Position numbers and translations under genes: made by a program. A stretch of DNA of 58,650 bases from Bacillota bacterium (GTDB lineage Bacteria > Bacillota > Clostridia > Christensenellales > Pumilibacteraceae). The stretch spans positions 1 through 58,650 of the forward strand of contig WRAP01000011.1 of NCBI GenBank assembly GCA_009780135.1, written 5' to 3'. Of this stretch, positions 33,990-42,545 are shown in pieces (position 1 is the stretch's first letter; the number at the start of each line of letters is the position of its first letter). The notes beneath the pieces were generated by a model. It was not told where the DNA came from. It searched no databases and saw only the letters and a list, made by a program, of their open reading frames with translations.

Positions 33990-36900
33990 ATGCCGACAAT
34001 AATAAAAACAAATGATAATTTTGTGCATCTACACAATCATACCGAATTTAGTTTGCTAGACGGTGCTAACCGCATTAGCGATATTTTCCCTTATGTTGCT
34101 TCACTTAAACAACAAGCAGTAGCTATTACCGACCACGGAAATATGTACGGGGCGTTGCAATTTGTAAAAGAAGCTGTTAAGTTTACCGACCCTAGCATAG
34201 ACTTCTTTGAGTTTATGGCAAAAAAAATGCCGTTTAAGGTTAAGCCAATTATCGGGTGCGAAGTGTATATGTGCAACGATAGGCATATAAAAGAAACCGT
34301 TAACGGTAAAGCTCCGAAATTAGAGCATTTAGTACTACTTTGTAAAAATGAAATCGGCTATAAAAATCTTATAAAAATGGTAAGTGTTTCTAACACTGAG
34401 GGTTTTTATTATAAGCCTAGGGTGGATATGGAGTTATTAAAGCAACACCATGAGGGGCTTATTTGTTTATCGGCATGTTTGGGCGGTAGCGTACCGCAAG
34501 CGTTATTAGATAATAATTTCGAAAAAGCAACAGCAATCGCAAAAGAGTATAAAGCACTTTTCGGCGATGATTATTACATAGAAATTCAGGACCATAATTT
34601 AGTGGAGCAACGGCAAGTTTTACCGCATCTTATTAGAATCGCTAGAGAACTTAATATTAAACTTGTTGCTACAAACGATACACATTATCTAAAAAAAGAA
34701 GATTGGGCAATGCAAAAGGTTTTGCAGTGTATTAGTATGCGAAAAAACTTATCCCCTGATGAGATTTCTGAACACGCTACAAACTCTCCTGCCTCGCTTA
34801 ATCACGATGCCACCGCCTCTGTTTCGGGCGATGACTACTTTACGACACACGAATATTATTTTAAGTCTAGGGCGGAAATGGAGGAACTTTTTACTAATTG
34901 CTTAGACGCTCTTGATAATACTGTTGAGATTGCTTCTAAATGCGAGCCGTACTTTTTTGAAAGGAAACCGCTTCTACCCGAATTTACTCCGCCAAACGGA
35001 TTAACACCCGCTGAATATCTACGCAAGCTAACCTATGACGGTCTAGCCAAAAAATATCCTGTTATAACAAATCAAATAACAACTCGTGCCGACTATGAAT
35101 TGGGACTTATAGAAAGACTAGGCTTTGTAGATTACTTTTTAATAGTGTGGGATTTTATCGCATTTGCTAATAGCAAGCACATCGCTGTAGGTCCGGGTCG
35201 TGGTAGCGGAGCTGGCAGTATCGTAGCATTTGCACTCGATATTACAAAACCTGACCCATTAAAATATCAACTGATTTTTGAGAGATTTCTTAATCCTGAC
35301 CGTATATCAAACCCAGACTTTGATATAGACTTTTGTGTAGACCGCCGAGAGGAAGTTATAAATTATGTCGTAGAAAAGTACGGAGCCGAAAATGTATGCC
35401 AAATTATTACTTTTGGTTCTCTTAAATCTAAGCAAGCATTTAAGGATGTGGGACGGGTTTTAGGTAAAGTTTATGCTGAAATGGATAGATACACTAAGCT
35501 ATTCCCGGGTATAAATTCTGCCCCTCTAGCACAGCTTTTGGGACTAAAAAAAGATAAGCAAGGTAAAGATGTTTCTATTTCCGATTTAGTAGAAGTTTAC
35601 CAAACCGACCCATCTGTTAAACAAATTTTTGATATGGCTATAAAAGTGGAGGGCTTCCCACGCCAAACAGGCATTCACCCAGCGGGTGTTATAATTTGTA
35701 GAGACCCAATCTATAAGCATGTTCCGCTTAGTATTGCTGTGCCAAAGCTAGCCGTTGTTGACAAAGATAAAGATACTAAAAAGTCCGAAAACTCTGTTAC
35801 TACAACGCAATTTGATATGAATGAGTGCGAACAGTTAGGGCTTCTTAAAATGGACTTTTTAGGACTTCGCACTTTAACCGATATTAAAAACGCTATTGAT
35901 ATGGTGGAAAAATCATCCGGCAAAAAAGTTGATTTTTATGGTATGGAATATAATGATAAAGCCGTTTTTGATATGATTGGCGAAGGCGATACAGTAGGAG
36001 TGTTTCAGCTGGAAAGTGGGGGTATGACTAGGTTTATGACCGAATTAAAGCCGTCTAGCTTAGAGGACATTATAGCAGGTGTAGCACTTTACCGCCCAGG
36101 TCCTATGGATTATATCCCTACTTATGTAGCCAATAAACGAAACCCTAAAAATGTTAAATATGACCACCCGATGTTAGAAAATATCCTAGATGTTACATAC
36201 GGAGTTATGGTTTATCAAGAGCAAGTTATTCAAGTTGCTCAACAACTAGCAGGATATTCGGTTGCTCGTGGCGATGTTCTACGTGCTATTATCGGCAAAA
36301 AGAAAATGGATTTATTAGATAAGGAACGCTCGTTTTTTATCTATGGCGACAAAGAACAAGGTATCATTGGTGCTATAAATAACGATGTAAACGGAAGCAT
36401 TGCTAATAAAATATTTGACGATATTGTAAAGTTTGGTAATTACGCCTTTAATAAGTCGCATGCAACCGCCTATGCGTATGTAGCATATCAAACGGCATAT
36501 CTTAAAAAATATCATCCTGTAGAATACATAGCATCTGTTTTAAATAATCGAATAGGCGATATTACAACTACTGCTCACTATCTACAATATGCTAAGCAAA
36601 AAGGCATAACTGTACTACCGCCAGATATAAATTATTCTGTAGCTGAGTTTAGTGTAGAAAACGGAAGTATTAGGATAGGGCTTAATGCTATTAAAAATGT
36701 TGGAATTGGAATAATCGAACATATTGTAGCTGAGAGAGAAAAAGGCGGAGTTTTTACAGATTTTGACGAGTTTATTACTCGTATGAGCTTTATTACAATA
36801 AATAAAAGGGTGCTTGAGGGCTTTATTTTAACTGGTGTGTTTGATAGCTTTAATATTGCTAGAAGTGTTTTGAAACAAGCATACACTATCATTGTAGATA

Positions 36901-37697
36901 GGGCAAATAAGGATAGATTAGCCAGTGCTAGCGGACAAATTTCTATGTTTGATAATCCTGCTTTAGCAATAAAGACGAAAACCGATTACCCTAAAATAGA
37001 AGAATACTCACTATGGGACAAGTTAAGATTTGAAAAAGAAACGGCAGGCATTTATCTAACTGGGCATCCGCTAGAAAATTATGCAGACTTTTTAAGTGAT
37101 TTTGATTATAACTCCACACATTTTACTTCCTATAACGAAAGTGTAGGCGGCGAGATGGGTTTAGACGAAGCTAATAGTGAAAGCGAAGATAACAGCAATA
37201 ATTCAATTATAAACGACCAACGCATAACTGTCGGCGGAATGCTTGTTGAAGCCAGTAAAAAATTTACGAAAATGGGTAAGGAGATTGGCATAGGTAAATT
37301 AGAAGACCTACACGGCACAATAGAGGTGTTTTTATCGGGACACGGACTTAATAAATATAAAAACGATTTTATAAAAGACCAACTTGTAACACTTAGCGGA
37401 ACCGTACGCCTAAGAGATGACGGAGCTACCCTTTGGATAAACGAAATATCTCCACTAAATCCAAAAGGCAAAGAGGTTAATAAAAAGAAAATTTGCTTTT
37501 ACTGCAACAAAGAAGACGCAAAACTTTGGGACGAACTTCAAGAAATTCTCTTTGCTTACCCTGGGCACGATGATACTTATATCAAATCTACTCACGATAA
37601 CAAGATCTATCCTCTAAATATATCTGTGCAGATATCTAAAGCACTTCTTATGGAAATAGAAGGTTTGTTAGGAGACGAAGGATATAAGATTGCTTAA
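33990..37697 (+). CDS. dnaE: DNA polymerase III alpha subunit, DnaE type
   Basis: 1235 residues. The N-terminal PHP domain starts with FVHLHNHTEFSLLDG. The polymerase palm has the catalytic aspartates in NPDFDIDFCVDRREEVI, with GPGRGSGAGSIVAFAL before it. Fingers, the beta-binding region and an OB-fold (ITVGGMLVEASKKFTKMGKEIG) follow, as does a C-terminal tail region. There is no inserted exonuclease domain, which separates it from PolC. It may work with the separate exonuclease at 2036-3577. No Shine-Dalgarno sequence precedes ATG 33990 and a class B repeat lies directly upstream. Confidence 0.96.
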   Translation: MPTIIKTNDNFVHLHNHTEFSLLDGANRISDIFPYVASLKQQAVAITDHGNMYGALQFVKEAVKFTDPSIDFFEFMAKKMPFKVKPIIGCEVYMCNDRHIKETVNGKAPKLEHLVLLCKNEIGYKNLIKMVSVSNTEGFYYKPRVDMELLKQHHEGLICLSACLGGSVPQALLDNNFEKATAIAKEYKALFGDDYYIEIQDHNLVEQRQVLPHLIRIARELNIKLVATNDTHYLKKEDWAMQKVLQCISMRKNLSPDEISEHATNSPASLNHDATASVSGDDYFTTHEYYFKSRAEMEELFTNCLDALDNTVEIASKCEPYFFERKPLLPEFTPPNGLTPAEYLRKLTYDGLAKKYPVITNQITTRADYELGLIERLGFVDYFLIVWDFIAFANSKHIAVGPGRGSGAGSIVAFALDITKPDPLKYQLIFERFLNPDRISNPDFDIDFCVDRREEVINYVVEKYGAENVCQIITFGSLKSKQAFKDVGRVLGKVYAEMDRYTKLFPGINSAPLAQLLGLKKDKQGKDVSISDLVEVYQTDPSVKQIFDMAIKVEGFPRQTGIHPAGVIICRDPIYKHVPLSIAVPKLAVVDKDKDTKKSENSVTTTQFDMNECEQLGLLKMDFLGLRTLTDIKNAIDMVEKSSGKKVDFYGMEYNDKAVFDMIGEGDTVGVFQLESGGMTRFMTELKPSSLEDIIAGVALYRPGPMDYIPTYVANKRNPKNVKYDHPMLENILDVTYGVMVYQEQVIQVAQQLAGYSVARGDVLRAIIGKKKMDLLDKERSFFIYGDKEQGIIGAINNDVNGSIANKIFDDIVKFGNYAFNKSHATAYAYVAYQTAYLKKYHPVEYIASVLNNRIGDITTTAHYLQYAKQKGITVLPPDINYSVAEFSVENGSIRIGLNAIKNVGIGIIEHIVAEREKGGVFTDFDEFITRMSFITINKRVLEGFILTGVFDSFNIARSVLKQAYTIIVDRANKDRLASASGQISMFDNPALAIKTKTDYPKIEEYSLWDKLRFEKETAGIYLTGHPLENYADFLSDFDYNSTHFTSYNESVGGEMGLDEANSESEDNSNNSIINDQRITVGGMLVEASKKFTKMGKEIGIGKLEDLHGTIEVFLSGHGLNKYKNDFIKDQLVTLSGTVRLRDDGATLWINEISPLNPKGKEVNKKKICFYCNKEDAKLWDELQEILFAYPGHDDTYIKSTHDNKIYPLNISVQISKALLMEIEGLLGDEGYKIA

Positions 37698-37740
37698 ATC
37701 TAGTGCAAAAAATAAAACTCAATAAAAGGAGAAATAGCCC

Positions 37741-38808
37741 ATGCAACAAAATAAAAACAACAATACTCCAAAAACTCAAAACTCTATCCGTACTGTTTTA
37801 GTAACAGGTGGAGCAGGCTACATCGGTAGCCATACCGTATTAGAACTTCTTAACGCTAATTACAACGTTATTGTTGTTGATAACCTTTCTAACTCTAGTA
37901 AAGAAAGCATAAACCGTGTAGAGCAAATCACAGACAAAAAAATTACATTTTATAATGAGAATGTAGCAAACCAAAATGCTCTTGATAATATTTTTGCTAG
38001 CCACCCACAAATAGATAACGTTATTCATTTCGCTGGTTATAAAGCGGTCGGCGAAAGTGTAGCTAAGCCATTTATGTACTACCAAAACAATATCGGCACA
38101 ACTTTATCACTTATCGCCTCAATGAAAAAACACAATGTAAAAAACATCGTGTTTTCTTCTAGTGCTACAGTCTACGGATTACCTACTGCTTGCCCGCTAA
38201 CTGAGGATATGTCTACGAGTGCCTTAAATCCTTACGGTAATACTAAAAAAATAATCGAAGAAATCTTTATAGACGAAGCAACAGCAGATAGCACATTTAA
38301 TGTAGCACTTCTTAGATACTTTAACCCAGTTGGAGCACATCATAGCGGACTTATCGGCGAAGATCCTAGAGGAATCCCTAATAACCTTATGCCTTTTGTA
38401 ACTAAAGTTGCGGTAGGCAAATTAGAGCGACTTAATGTTTTCGGCAACGATTACGATACTCCCGACGGCACAGCTATAAGAGATTATATTCATGTTGTAG
38501 ATTTAGCTTTAGGACATTTGTCGGCACTAGAGAAGTTGTATAGCGGTAATTGCGGAGTAGTTACATACAATATAGGCACAGGCAAGGGCAGTAGCGTAAT
38601 GGATGTTATAAATGCTTTTATAAAAGCAACAGGTGTTGATGTACCGTATATATTTGCCCCAAGACGAGCAGGTGATGCTCCTGTTTGCTATGCCAGTGTA
38701 CAAAAAGCCAAAAAAGAACTTAACTACACAGCAGCCCGCACCTTGCAACAAATGTGCCTTGATCATTATATCTGGCAAAAAAACAACCCAAATGGATATG
38801 AAGAATAA
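37741..38808 (+). CDS. galE: UDP-glucose 4-epimerase
   Basis: 355 residues. Interconverts UDP-glucose and UDP-galactose (or the N-acetyl sugars). The NAD-binding motif is VLVTGGAGYIGSHTV after a 16-residue Asn/Gln/Lys-rich extension; catalytic SSSATVYG and the Tyr/Lys pair in NPYGNTKKIIEEI; RYFNPVGAH and GDGTAIRDYIHV-like (PDGTAIRDYIHVVDLA) blocks. AAAGGAGAAATAGCCC before ATG 37741 is one of the best ribosome binding sites here. It follows dnaE by 43 bases and is closed by a terminator. Supplies sugars for envelope polysaccharide together with GalU. Confidence 0.96.
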   Translation: MQQNKNNNTPKTQNSIRTVLVTGGAGYIGSHTVLELLNANYNVIVVDNLSNSSKESINRVEQITDKKITFYNENVANQNALDNIFASHPQIDNVIHFAGYKAVGESVAKPFMYYQNNIGTTLSLIASMKKHNVKNIVFSSSATVYGLPTACPLTEDMSTSALNPYGNTKKIIEEIFIDEATADSTFNVALLRYFNPVGAHHSGLIGEDPRGIPNNLMPFVTKVAVGKLERLNVFGNDYDTPDGTAIRDYIHVVDLALGHLSALEKLYSGNCGVVTYNIGTGKGSSVMDVINAFIKATGVDVPYIFAPRRAGDAPVCYASVQKAKKELNYTAARTLQQMCLDHYIWQKNNPNGYEE

Positions 38809-38814
38809 AAAAAT

Positions 38815-38857
38815 AAAAATGTCGTATTTATTAGTTAAATAAGTTCGACATTTTTTA
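38815..38857 (+). terminator. galE terminator, AAAAATGTCG type
   Basis: Stem AAAAATGTCG / CGACATTTTT extended by TATTTATT / AAATAAGTT, loop AGTT, then T-run. Same core and layout as the hairpin at 31092-31140. Confidence 0.85.
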
Positions 38858-38901
38858 TACCCTAGGAAAAATTGTTGCCTTATTAAAGCTATTTCCTGGA
38901 C

Positions 38902-39049
38902 TAAAAAAGCTGAGCCTGTTGAGTCTGTAGCGAAGGAACCGCCGAAGGCGGCTTTTTTATGATATAGTGATTATCATCTTAGAATAAGCAGCTTATTTGC
39001 ACAAAAAAGCCGAGCCTGTAGCGATGGGAGTGACGAAGCCACCTTTTTA
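38902..39049. repeat. Class D direct repeats between galE and whiA
   Basis: Copy 1 (38902-38957) and copy 2 (39003-39049) share AAAAAAGC, GAGCCTGT, AGCGA-GG and CGAAG words and each ends in C/GCTTTTTTA. Copy 1 contains the hairpin CCGCC-GAA-GGCGG before its T-run, and the outer AAAAAAGC/GCTTTTTT ends can also pair. They could act as terminators; on the minus strand they lie just after whiA. No gene is seen in the 243-base gap. Confidence 0.6.
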
Positions 39050-39051
39050 TA

Positions 39052-39942
39052 TTATCTATTCATTATTTTATCCAGCCTATGTCTAAGACCTGATTTACTG
39101 ATGCCTATAATCTCTGCTAGTTCGTCTAAGCTTGCTTCTGGATTTTCTAATCGTGCGCTAGCGACCTCTTTTAGTTTATCATTAAGACTTTCGTATTTCC
39201 CGCTTGCTTTCAAGTCCTCTATCACGCTAATTTGCTTGCCAGCTAGTGCAATAGTTTTATCTATATTTGCCATATCGCAATTCATACGGCGGTTGATTAG
39301 GCGGGTTGCCTCTCGCTCTACTAACACATCCATCAGCTTTAATACTGCCTCAGTAGCTCCTAGTACGCTTAAAAAATCTCCTATTGGCTCGGCTCCCTTT
39401 AGATAAACAACCTCTTTTTCTGCCCTTGTAATTTGTTTAGCCACAATACCCAACCCCCCTAATAGCTCCATACAATCACTTGCTAAAAAACCGTTACTAA
39501 AAGCAAATTCTAAATGATAGCCCTTTACCAAACTAACAAATCCGCACCCAATAAAAAACGCTTTAAGAACATTAAGCACCGTTGCTTCGCTAGCAAAAAA
39601 CTCATCCGCTAGTTGCAACAAGTACTCTTTTTCGCCGTAAGTATTCTCTGTAAAGATTTTTAATTTTTCTAACAGTTCATCAGCAAAATCTCCCCTAAAC
39701 ACTAAACTTTTTTCTAATACTTCATAATTTAATTCTCTACCAAAAAGCCCTTCAATCAAATCACACAAAACTACTTTTATATACTCTTTATCTGCCTTTA
39801 GCAAAAATTGCTTTTGAGAATTTTCGAACCCAAAAGCTCCCGCTACTCTAGCGTACGCACTTAAAAATGCCAGTTGCTCCAACCTCTCACTCATCGATTG
39901 TTGGAGCATTTCTTTTTTTGCTCTAGATGAAAATTGACGCAT
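39052..39942 (-). CDS. whiA: Sporulation/cell-division regulator WhiA
   Basis: 296 residues. The N-terminal LAGLIDADG-like fold covers most of the protein (SFSSRAKKEML start, LSAYARVAGAF, then EYLLQLADEFFA and FFIGCGFVSLVKGYHLEF). A C-terminal helix-turn-helix (ASLDELAEIIGISKSGLRHRLDKI) binds DNA. In most Firmicutes whiA sits with rapZ and yvcK; here it is alone, flanked by repeats. No Shine-Dalgarno sequence is seen before ATG 39942. Confidence 0.93.
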   Translation of the reverse strand: MRQFSSRAKKEMLQQSMSERLEQLAFLSAYARVAGAFGFENSQKQFLLKADKEYIKVVLCDLIEGLFGRELNYEVLEKSLVFRGDFADELLEKLKIFTENTYGEKEYLLQLADEFFASEATVLNVLKAFFIGCGFVSLVKGYHLEFAFSNGFLASDCMELLGGLGIVAKQITRAEKEVVYLKGAEPIGDFLSVLGATEAVLKLMDVLVEREATRLINRRMNCDMANIDKTIALAGKQISVIEDLKASGKYESLNDKLKEVASARLENPEASLDELAEIIGISKSGLRHRLDKIMNR

Positions 39943-39950
39943 AATATTTT

Positions 39951-40213
39951 AAATGAGAAATTAGAAATGAGGCGAATGAGAAATTGTTGACTTTATATAA
40001 TTGAGAATTGTTGATTTAATTTTATATTTTTTAAAATAGAACTTTATTATTTTTGCTTTATAAGTCCTTAATTCTCCACTCTCCATTCTCAATTTTCAAT
40101 TTAAACTTATCAGTCCTTAATTTCTCATTCGCCCCATAACCTAGAAAAAATCCTTTGCTTGCAAGGTGGATTTTTTTGACGGTTATATTTCCATATTTCT
40201 AATTTCTCATTAT
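39951..40213. repeat. Nested class B elements between the PHP gene and whiA
   Basis: The outer left arm (39951-39985: AATGAGAAATTAGAAATGAG, then GCGAATGAGAAATT) meets its inverse at 40111-40133 (TTAATTTCTCATTCGCC) and 40194-40211 (ATTTCTAATTTCTCATT). Inside is a second element with left TTGAGAATTGTTGATTTA (40000-40017) and right TAAGTCCTTAATTCTCCACT ... CATTCTCAATT (40060-40093). Both left borders read ATTGTTGA. A terminator interrupts the outer right arm. Confidence 0.65.
40144..40178 (-). terminator. Terminator of the PHP phosphoesterase gene
   Basis: AAAAAATCC (from 40144) and GGATTTTTT around an inner TTGC/GCAA pairing; T-run on the minus strand 3' side. It can also work on the plus strand. 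Confidence 0.65.
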
Positions 40214-40992
40214 ATCTCCAAATGTCCCAACGCTCTTGCCACTTTTTTACTTCTCCACACAGGACGCCTGTCCCAGTTAGCAATTTGACTATACGGCAAA
40301 CCAATTCTATCCGCCGTCTCGGTAACTAACTTTAAATCCCCTATCTGCTCTATTCTATGAGCATCACTATTCGCCACGAACTCCACGCCCGTCTCAACAA
40401 CCTTACCCAATAATTCATCATCCATAGAAATTCTTCTTCCGTTAAGCTCAAAATAACTGCCGTAATGCTTGCATGCTTTAGCAACCTCTACAACATCTAT
40501 CTTAATACCAAAGTTCGGATGCGAAATAATATCAATCTCGTACTTTTCTACCGCCTTTATATACATATCGGTATTACGGCTGTACATCCTTGTACCCTTA
40601 GTCTTAAACACCTGCTGAATAAAATTAGGAATCCAAAACTTATGAATATCCTTAAATCTATCGGGCTTAACCATAAAATGATAACCGCACACAACAACAT
40701 CGAGAGCCGAAATTTCACTCGGCAGTAAATCAATAAACCCTCTATGAGAATTAAAATTAGTTTCTATCCCTAATAAAATATTGATATTAGGATACTTTTT
40801 ACGAAGATTCGCCACATCCCGCTCCATATAAGGCCAGTCCATCCTGCGAACATGATAAACCATATGCTTAAAACCATGGTCGGTTATAGCAATTTCCTTA
40901 AAGCCTAGCTCTATCGCTCTTTTAACATTATCCTCTATGCTCCCCTTGCCGTGAGAATAAGTTGTATGTGTATGATAATCTCCGTAAAACAT
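40210..40992 (-). CDS. PHP-domain phosphoesterase (histidinol-phosphatase/YcdX-like)
   Basis: 260 residues. Metal ligands of the PHP fold: DYHTHTTYSHGKGSIEDN, ITDHGFKHM, LLGIETNF, then the late SHPNFGI and NSDAHRIEQIGD. The family removes phosphate from small molecules or nucleotides; without other his genes nearby a histidine role is not supported. GAGGACTACGA before ATG 40992 is the ribosome binding site and lies at the edge of the repeat at 41003. Confidence 0.88.
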   Translation of the reverse strand: MFYGDYHTHTTYSHGKGSIEDNVKRAIELGFKEIAITDHGFKHMVYHVRRMDWPYMERDVANLRKKYPNINILLGIETNFNSHRGFIDLLPSEISALDVVVCGYHFMVKPDRFKDIHKFWIPNFIQQVFKTKGTRMYSRNTDMYIKAVEKYEIDIISHPNFGIKIDVVEVAKACKHYGSYFELNGRRISMDDELLGKVVETGVEFVANSDAHRIEQIGDLKLVTETADRIGLPYSQIANWDRRPVWRSKKVARALGHLEI

Positions 40993-41002
40993 TCGTAGTC
41001 CT

Positions 41003-41170
41003 CGTTAAATAGGTTTTCGCCTGTCGGCTTTGCGTAACTTTCGGCATCTTTTTGGTTAAAATCTGCATTTCTCGAATTCATCGGAGTAGCTTTGCTACAC
41101 TCGTTCTTCTCAAACTGCAAATTTTTCCTCAAAAATCCGCTCGAAACTTCCTGCAAAAACCTATTTAGCG
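41003..41170. mobile_element. Class E element with 15-bp terminal inverted repeats
   Basis: CGTTAAATAGGTTTT at 41003-41017 and AAAACCTATTTAGCG at 41156-41170 are inverted copies (14 of 15). Between them lies 138 bases with a small stem (GTAGC...GCTAC near 41086-41097). On the minus strand the element is open through its full length and could encode about 55 residues (beginning LNRFLQEVSSGFL), but without a ribosome binding site. It also provides the ribosome binding site edge of the PHP gene. No transposase. Confidence 0.65.
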
Positions 41171-41219
41171 ACGCCTTATATATGCTGAACACAAAAGATA
41201 AATAATAACTATCTGGCAG

Positions 41220-42503
41220 TTATAATTTTGTTATATCAATGATATGATCGTAAGATAGCCGATAACTACATTCTAAGTCATCATTTACAATTTGAATAGT
41301 GATAGTTACATCTGTTAATTCTTTAATTACTCCTTCAATATTTTTATAATATATATTTCGCATTTTTACTTTATCACCCACAATAATTTTTGTCAATTCT
41401 CTCTTTTTGTGCCCTTTATGTTTCATATACTCATAATACCTAGAATAATCATAATAATCATAAGGATTATTAAAAGCATTTAGAATTATCATCAAATTAC
41501 TATTACTATTAGACTCATAAAAATATTTTTCAAGTTTATTATGATTTTGCTTATCTTTTTCATCTAATTTATCGTATCGTGCAAAACCATAATCTACATA
41601 TGGTGTATTTTTGTTTAGTTCTTTAACAAGTTCTTCAACTTCTCTATATCTTTCTTTTATTAGTATACATACTAATGGATAACTTATTTCGCTATAATAA
41701 TTTTCTGCTTCTTGTTCAAAATCTTGCTTAAATTTAGCACGATAATTATCTATTTCACTATCTTTTATAAAATTAGGCATAACTTGATATGTGTATGGCA
41801 ATACAAATAAACTCGAAACCAAATCTACTTGCATACGATCGTTTTTTTGTGGTTGCCCAAAACTTCGACTTGGATAATATTGCCAATAAATCAAAAGTAA
41901 AAATAAAGCTCCTAAAGAAACAAAAATATTTTTTAAAGTACCGTGTTCTTTAATACTTGCATGAAAATCATGTTTTAGTGATTGATAACTTTTAAGCCAA
42001 CTACAACTCTCGTACTTACATCTATATTTTTTTTCTAATTCTTCTATTGTTAGTATTTTGAAATCAATGCTTTGTATATGAAACTGCTCCCATTTACCAC
42101 CTGAAATTATATCAGAAAAAGGGATTATCACCTCTCCAAAATTAATAAAGTTAAATCTATCCTTGAGTTCTATTTTCTTTTTGTCAAAAGCAAATTTATT
42201 ATTGAGTTCCATAAGGCAATTATGGTCAAATTTCCAATCTTTTCGCTTCCATTTTTCAAATGTAAACTTTTTACCATTATATGTGAGTGGCTTTTCTTCA
42301 TTATCTATTAAAAAAGGTAAAATATGCTTCTCGTATAAATCCTTAGAAACTGACTCAATTTTTGTGCAAATTGAAACAAATAAATCTGCTATTTCTGCCG
42401 AATAAACATTTAGTTGCTCATCATCAAAGCAAATTGAGTGCGATAACTCAATAATGCGTTTTTCAAAAGATTTATAACTTGTCCAATATAAATCGTTTTT
42501 CAA
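41220..42503 (-). CDS. Possible HEPN-domain protein of unknown function
   Basis: 427 residues from a TTG start at 42503, fixed by a perfect GGAGGT eight bases upstream. The N-terminal helical part (FDDEQLNVYSAEIADLFVSICTKIESVSKDLY) and a later block (SWLKSYQSLKHDFHASIKEHGTLKNI, then a hydrophobic helix) have the order of HEPN-like folds, in which a Trp/Tyr...KHxR/H segment precedes a hydrophobic helix. The hydrophobic helix FVSLGALFLLLIYW could instead be a real membrane segment. A C-terminal basic beta domain (KIIVGDKVKMRNIYYKNIEG) is SH3/KOW-like. Codon use is very AT-rich. HEPN proteins are often RNases in toxin or defence systems; that is inference. No antitoxin partner lies beside it. 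Confidence 0.45.
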   Translation of the reverse strand: MKNDLYWTSYKSFEKRIIELSHSICFDDEQLNVYSAEIADLFVSICTKIESVSKDLYEKHILPFLIDNEEKPLTYNGKKFTFEKWKRKDWKFDHNCLMELNNKFAFDKKKIELKDRFNFINFGEVIIPFSDIISGGKWEQFHIQSIDFKILTIEELEKKYRCKYESCSWLKSYQSLKHDFHASIKEHGTLKNIFVSLGALFLLLIYWQYYPSRSFGQPQKNDRMQVDLVSSLFVLPYTYQVMPNFIKDSEIDNYRAKFKQDFEQEAENYYSEISYPLVCILIKERYREVEELVKELNKNTPYVDYGFARYDKLDEKDKQNHNKLEKYFYESNSNSNLMIILNAFNNPYDYYDYSRYYEYMKHKGHKKRELTKIIVGDKVKMRNIYYKNIEGVIKELTDVTITIQIVNDDLECSYRLSYDHIIDITKL

Positions 42504-42545
42504 GTACTTTTACCTCCTATTTTTAGCTTTAGTTTAATCATACTC

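Noticed and set aside
38894-39050. tRNA or other structural RNA between galE and whiA
   Set aside because: The stems are terminator-like (T-run after each) and no cloverleaf or CCA end can be drawn.
40935-41192. 85-residue minus-strand frame overlapping the PHP gene start
   Set aside because: Covered by the class E element; no ribosome binding site, and the overlap with the conserved PHP start is out of frame. Recorded as a repeat instead.
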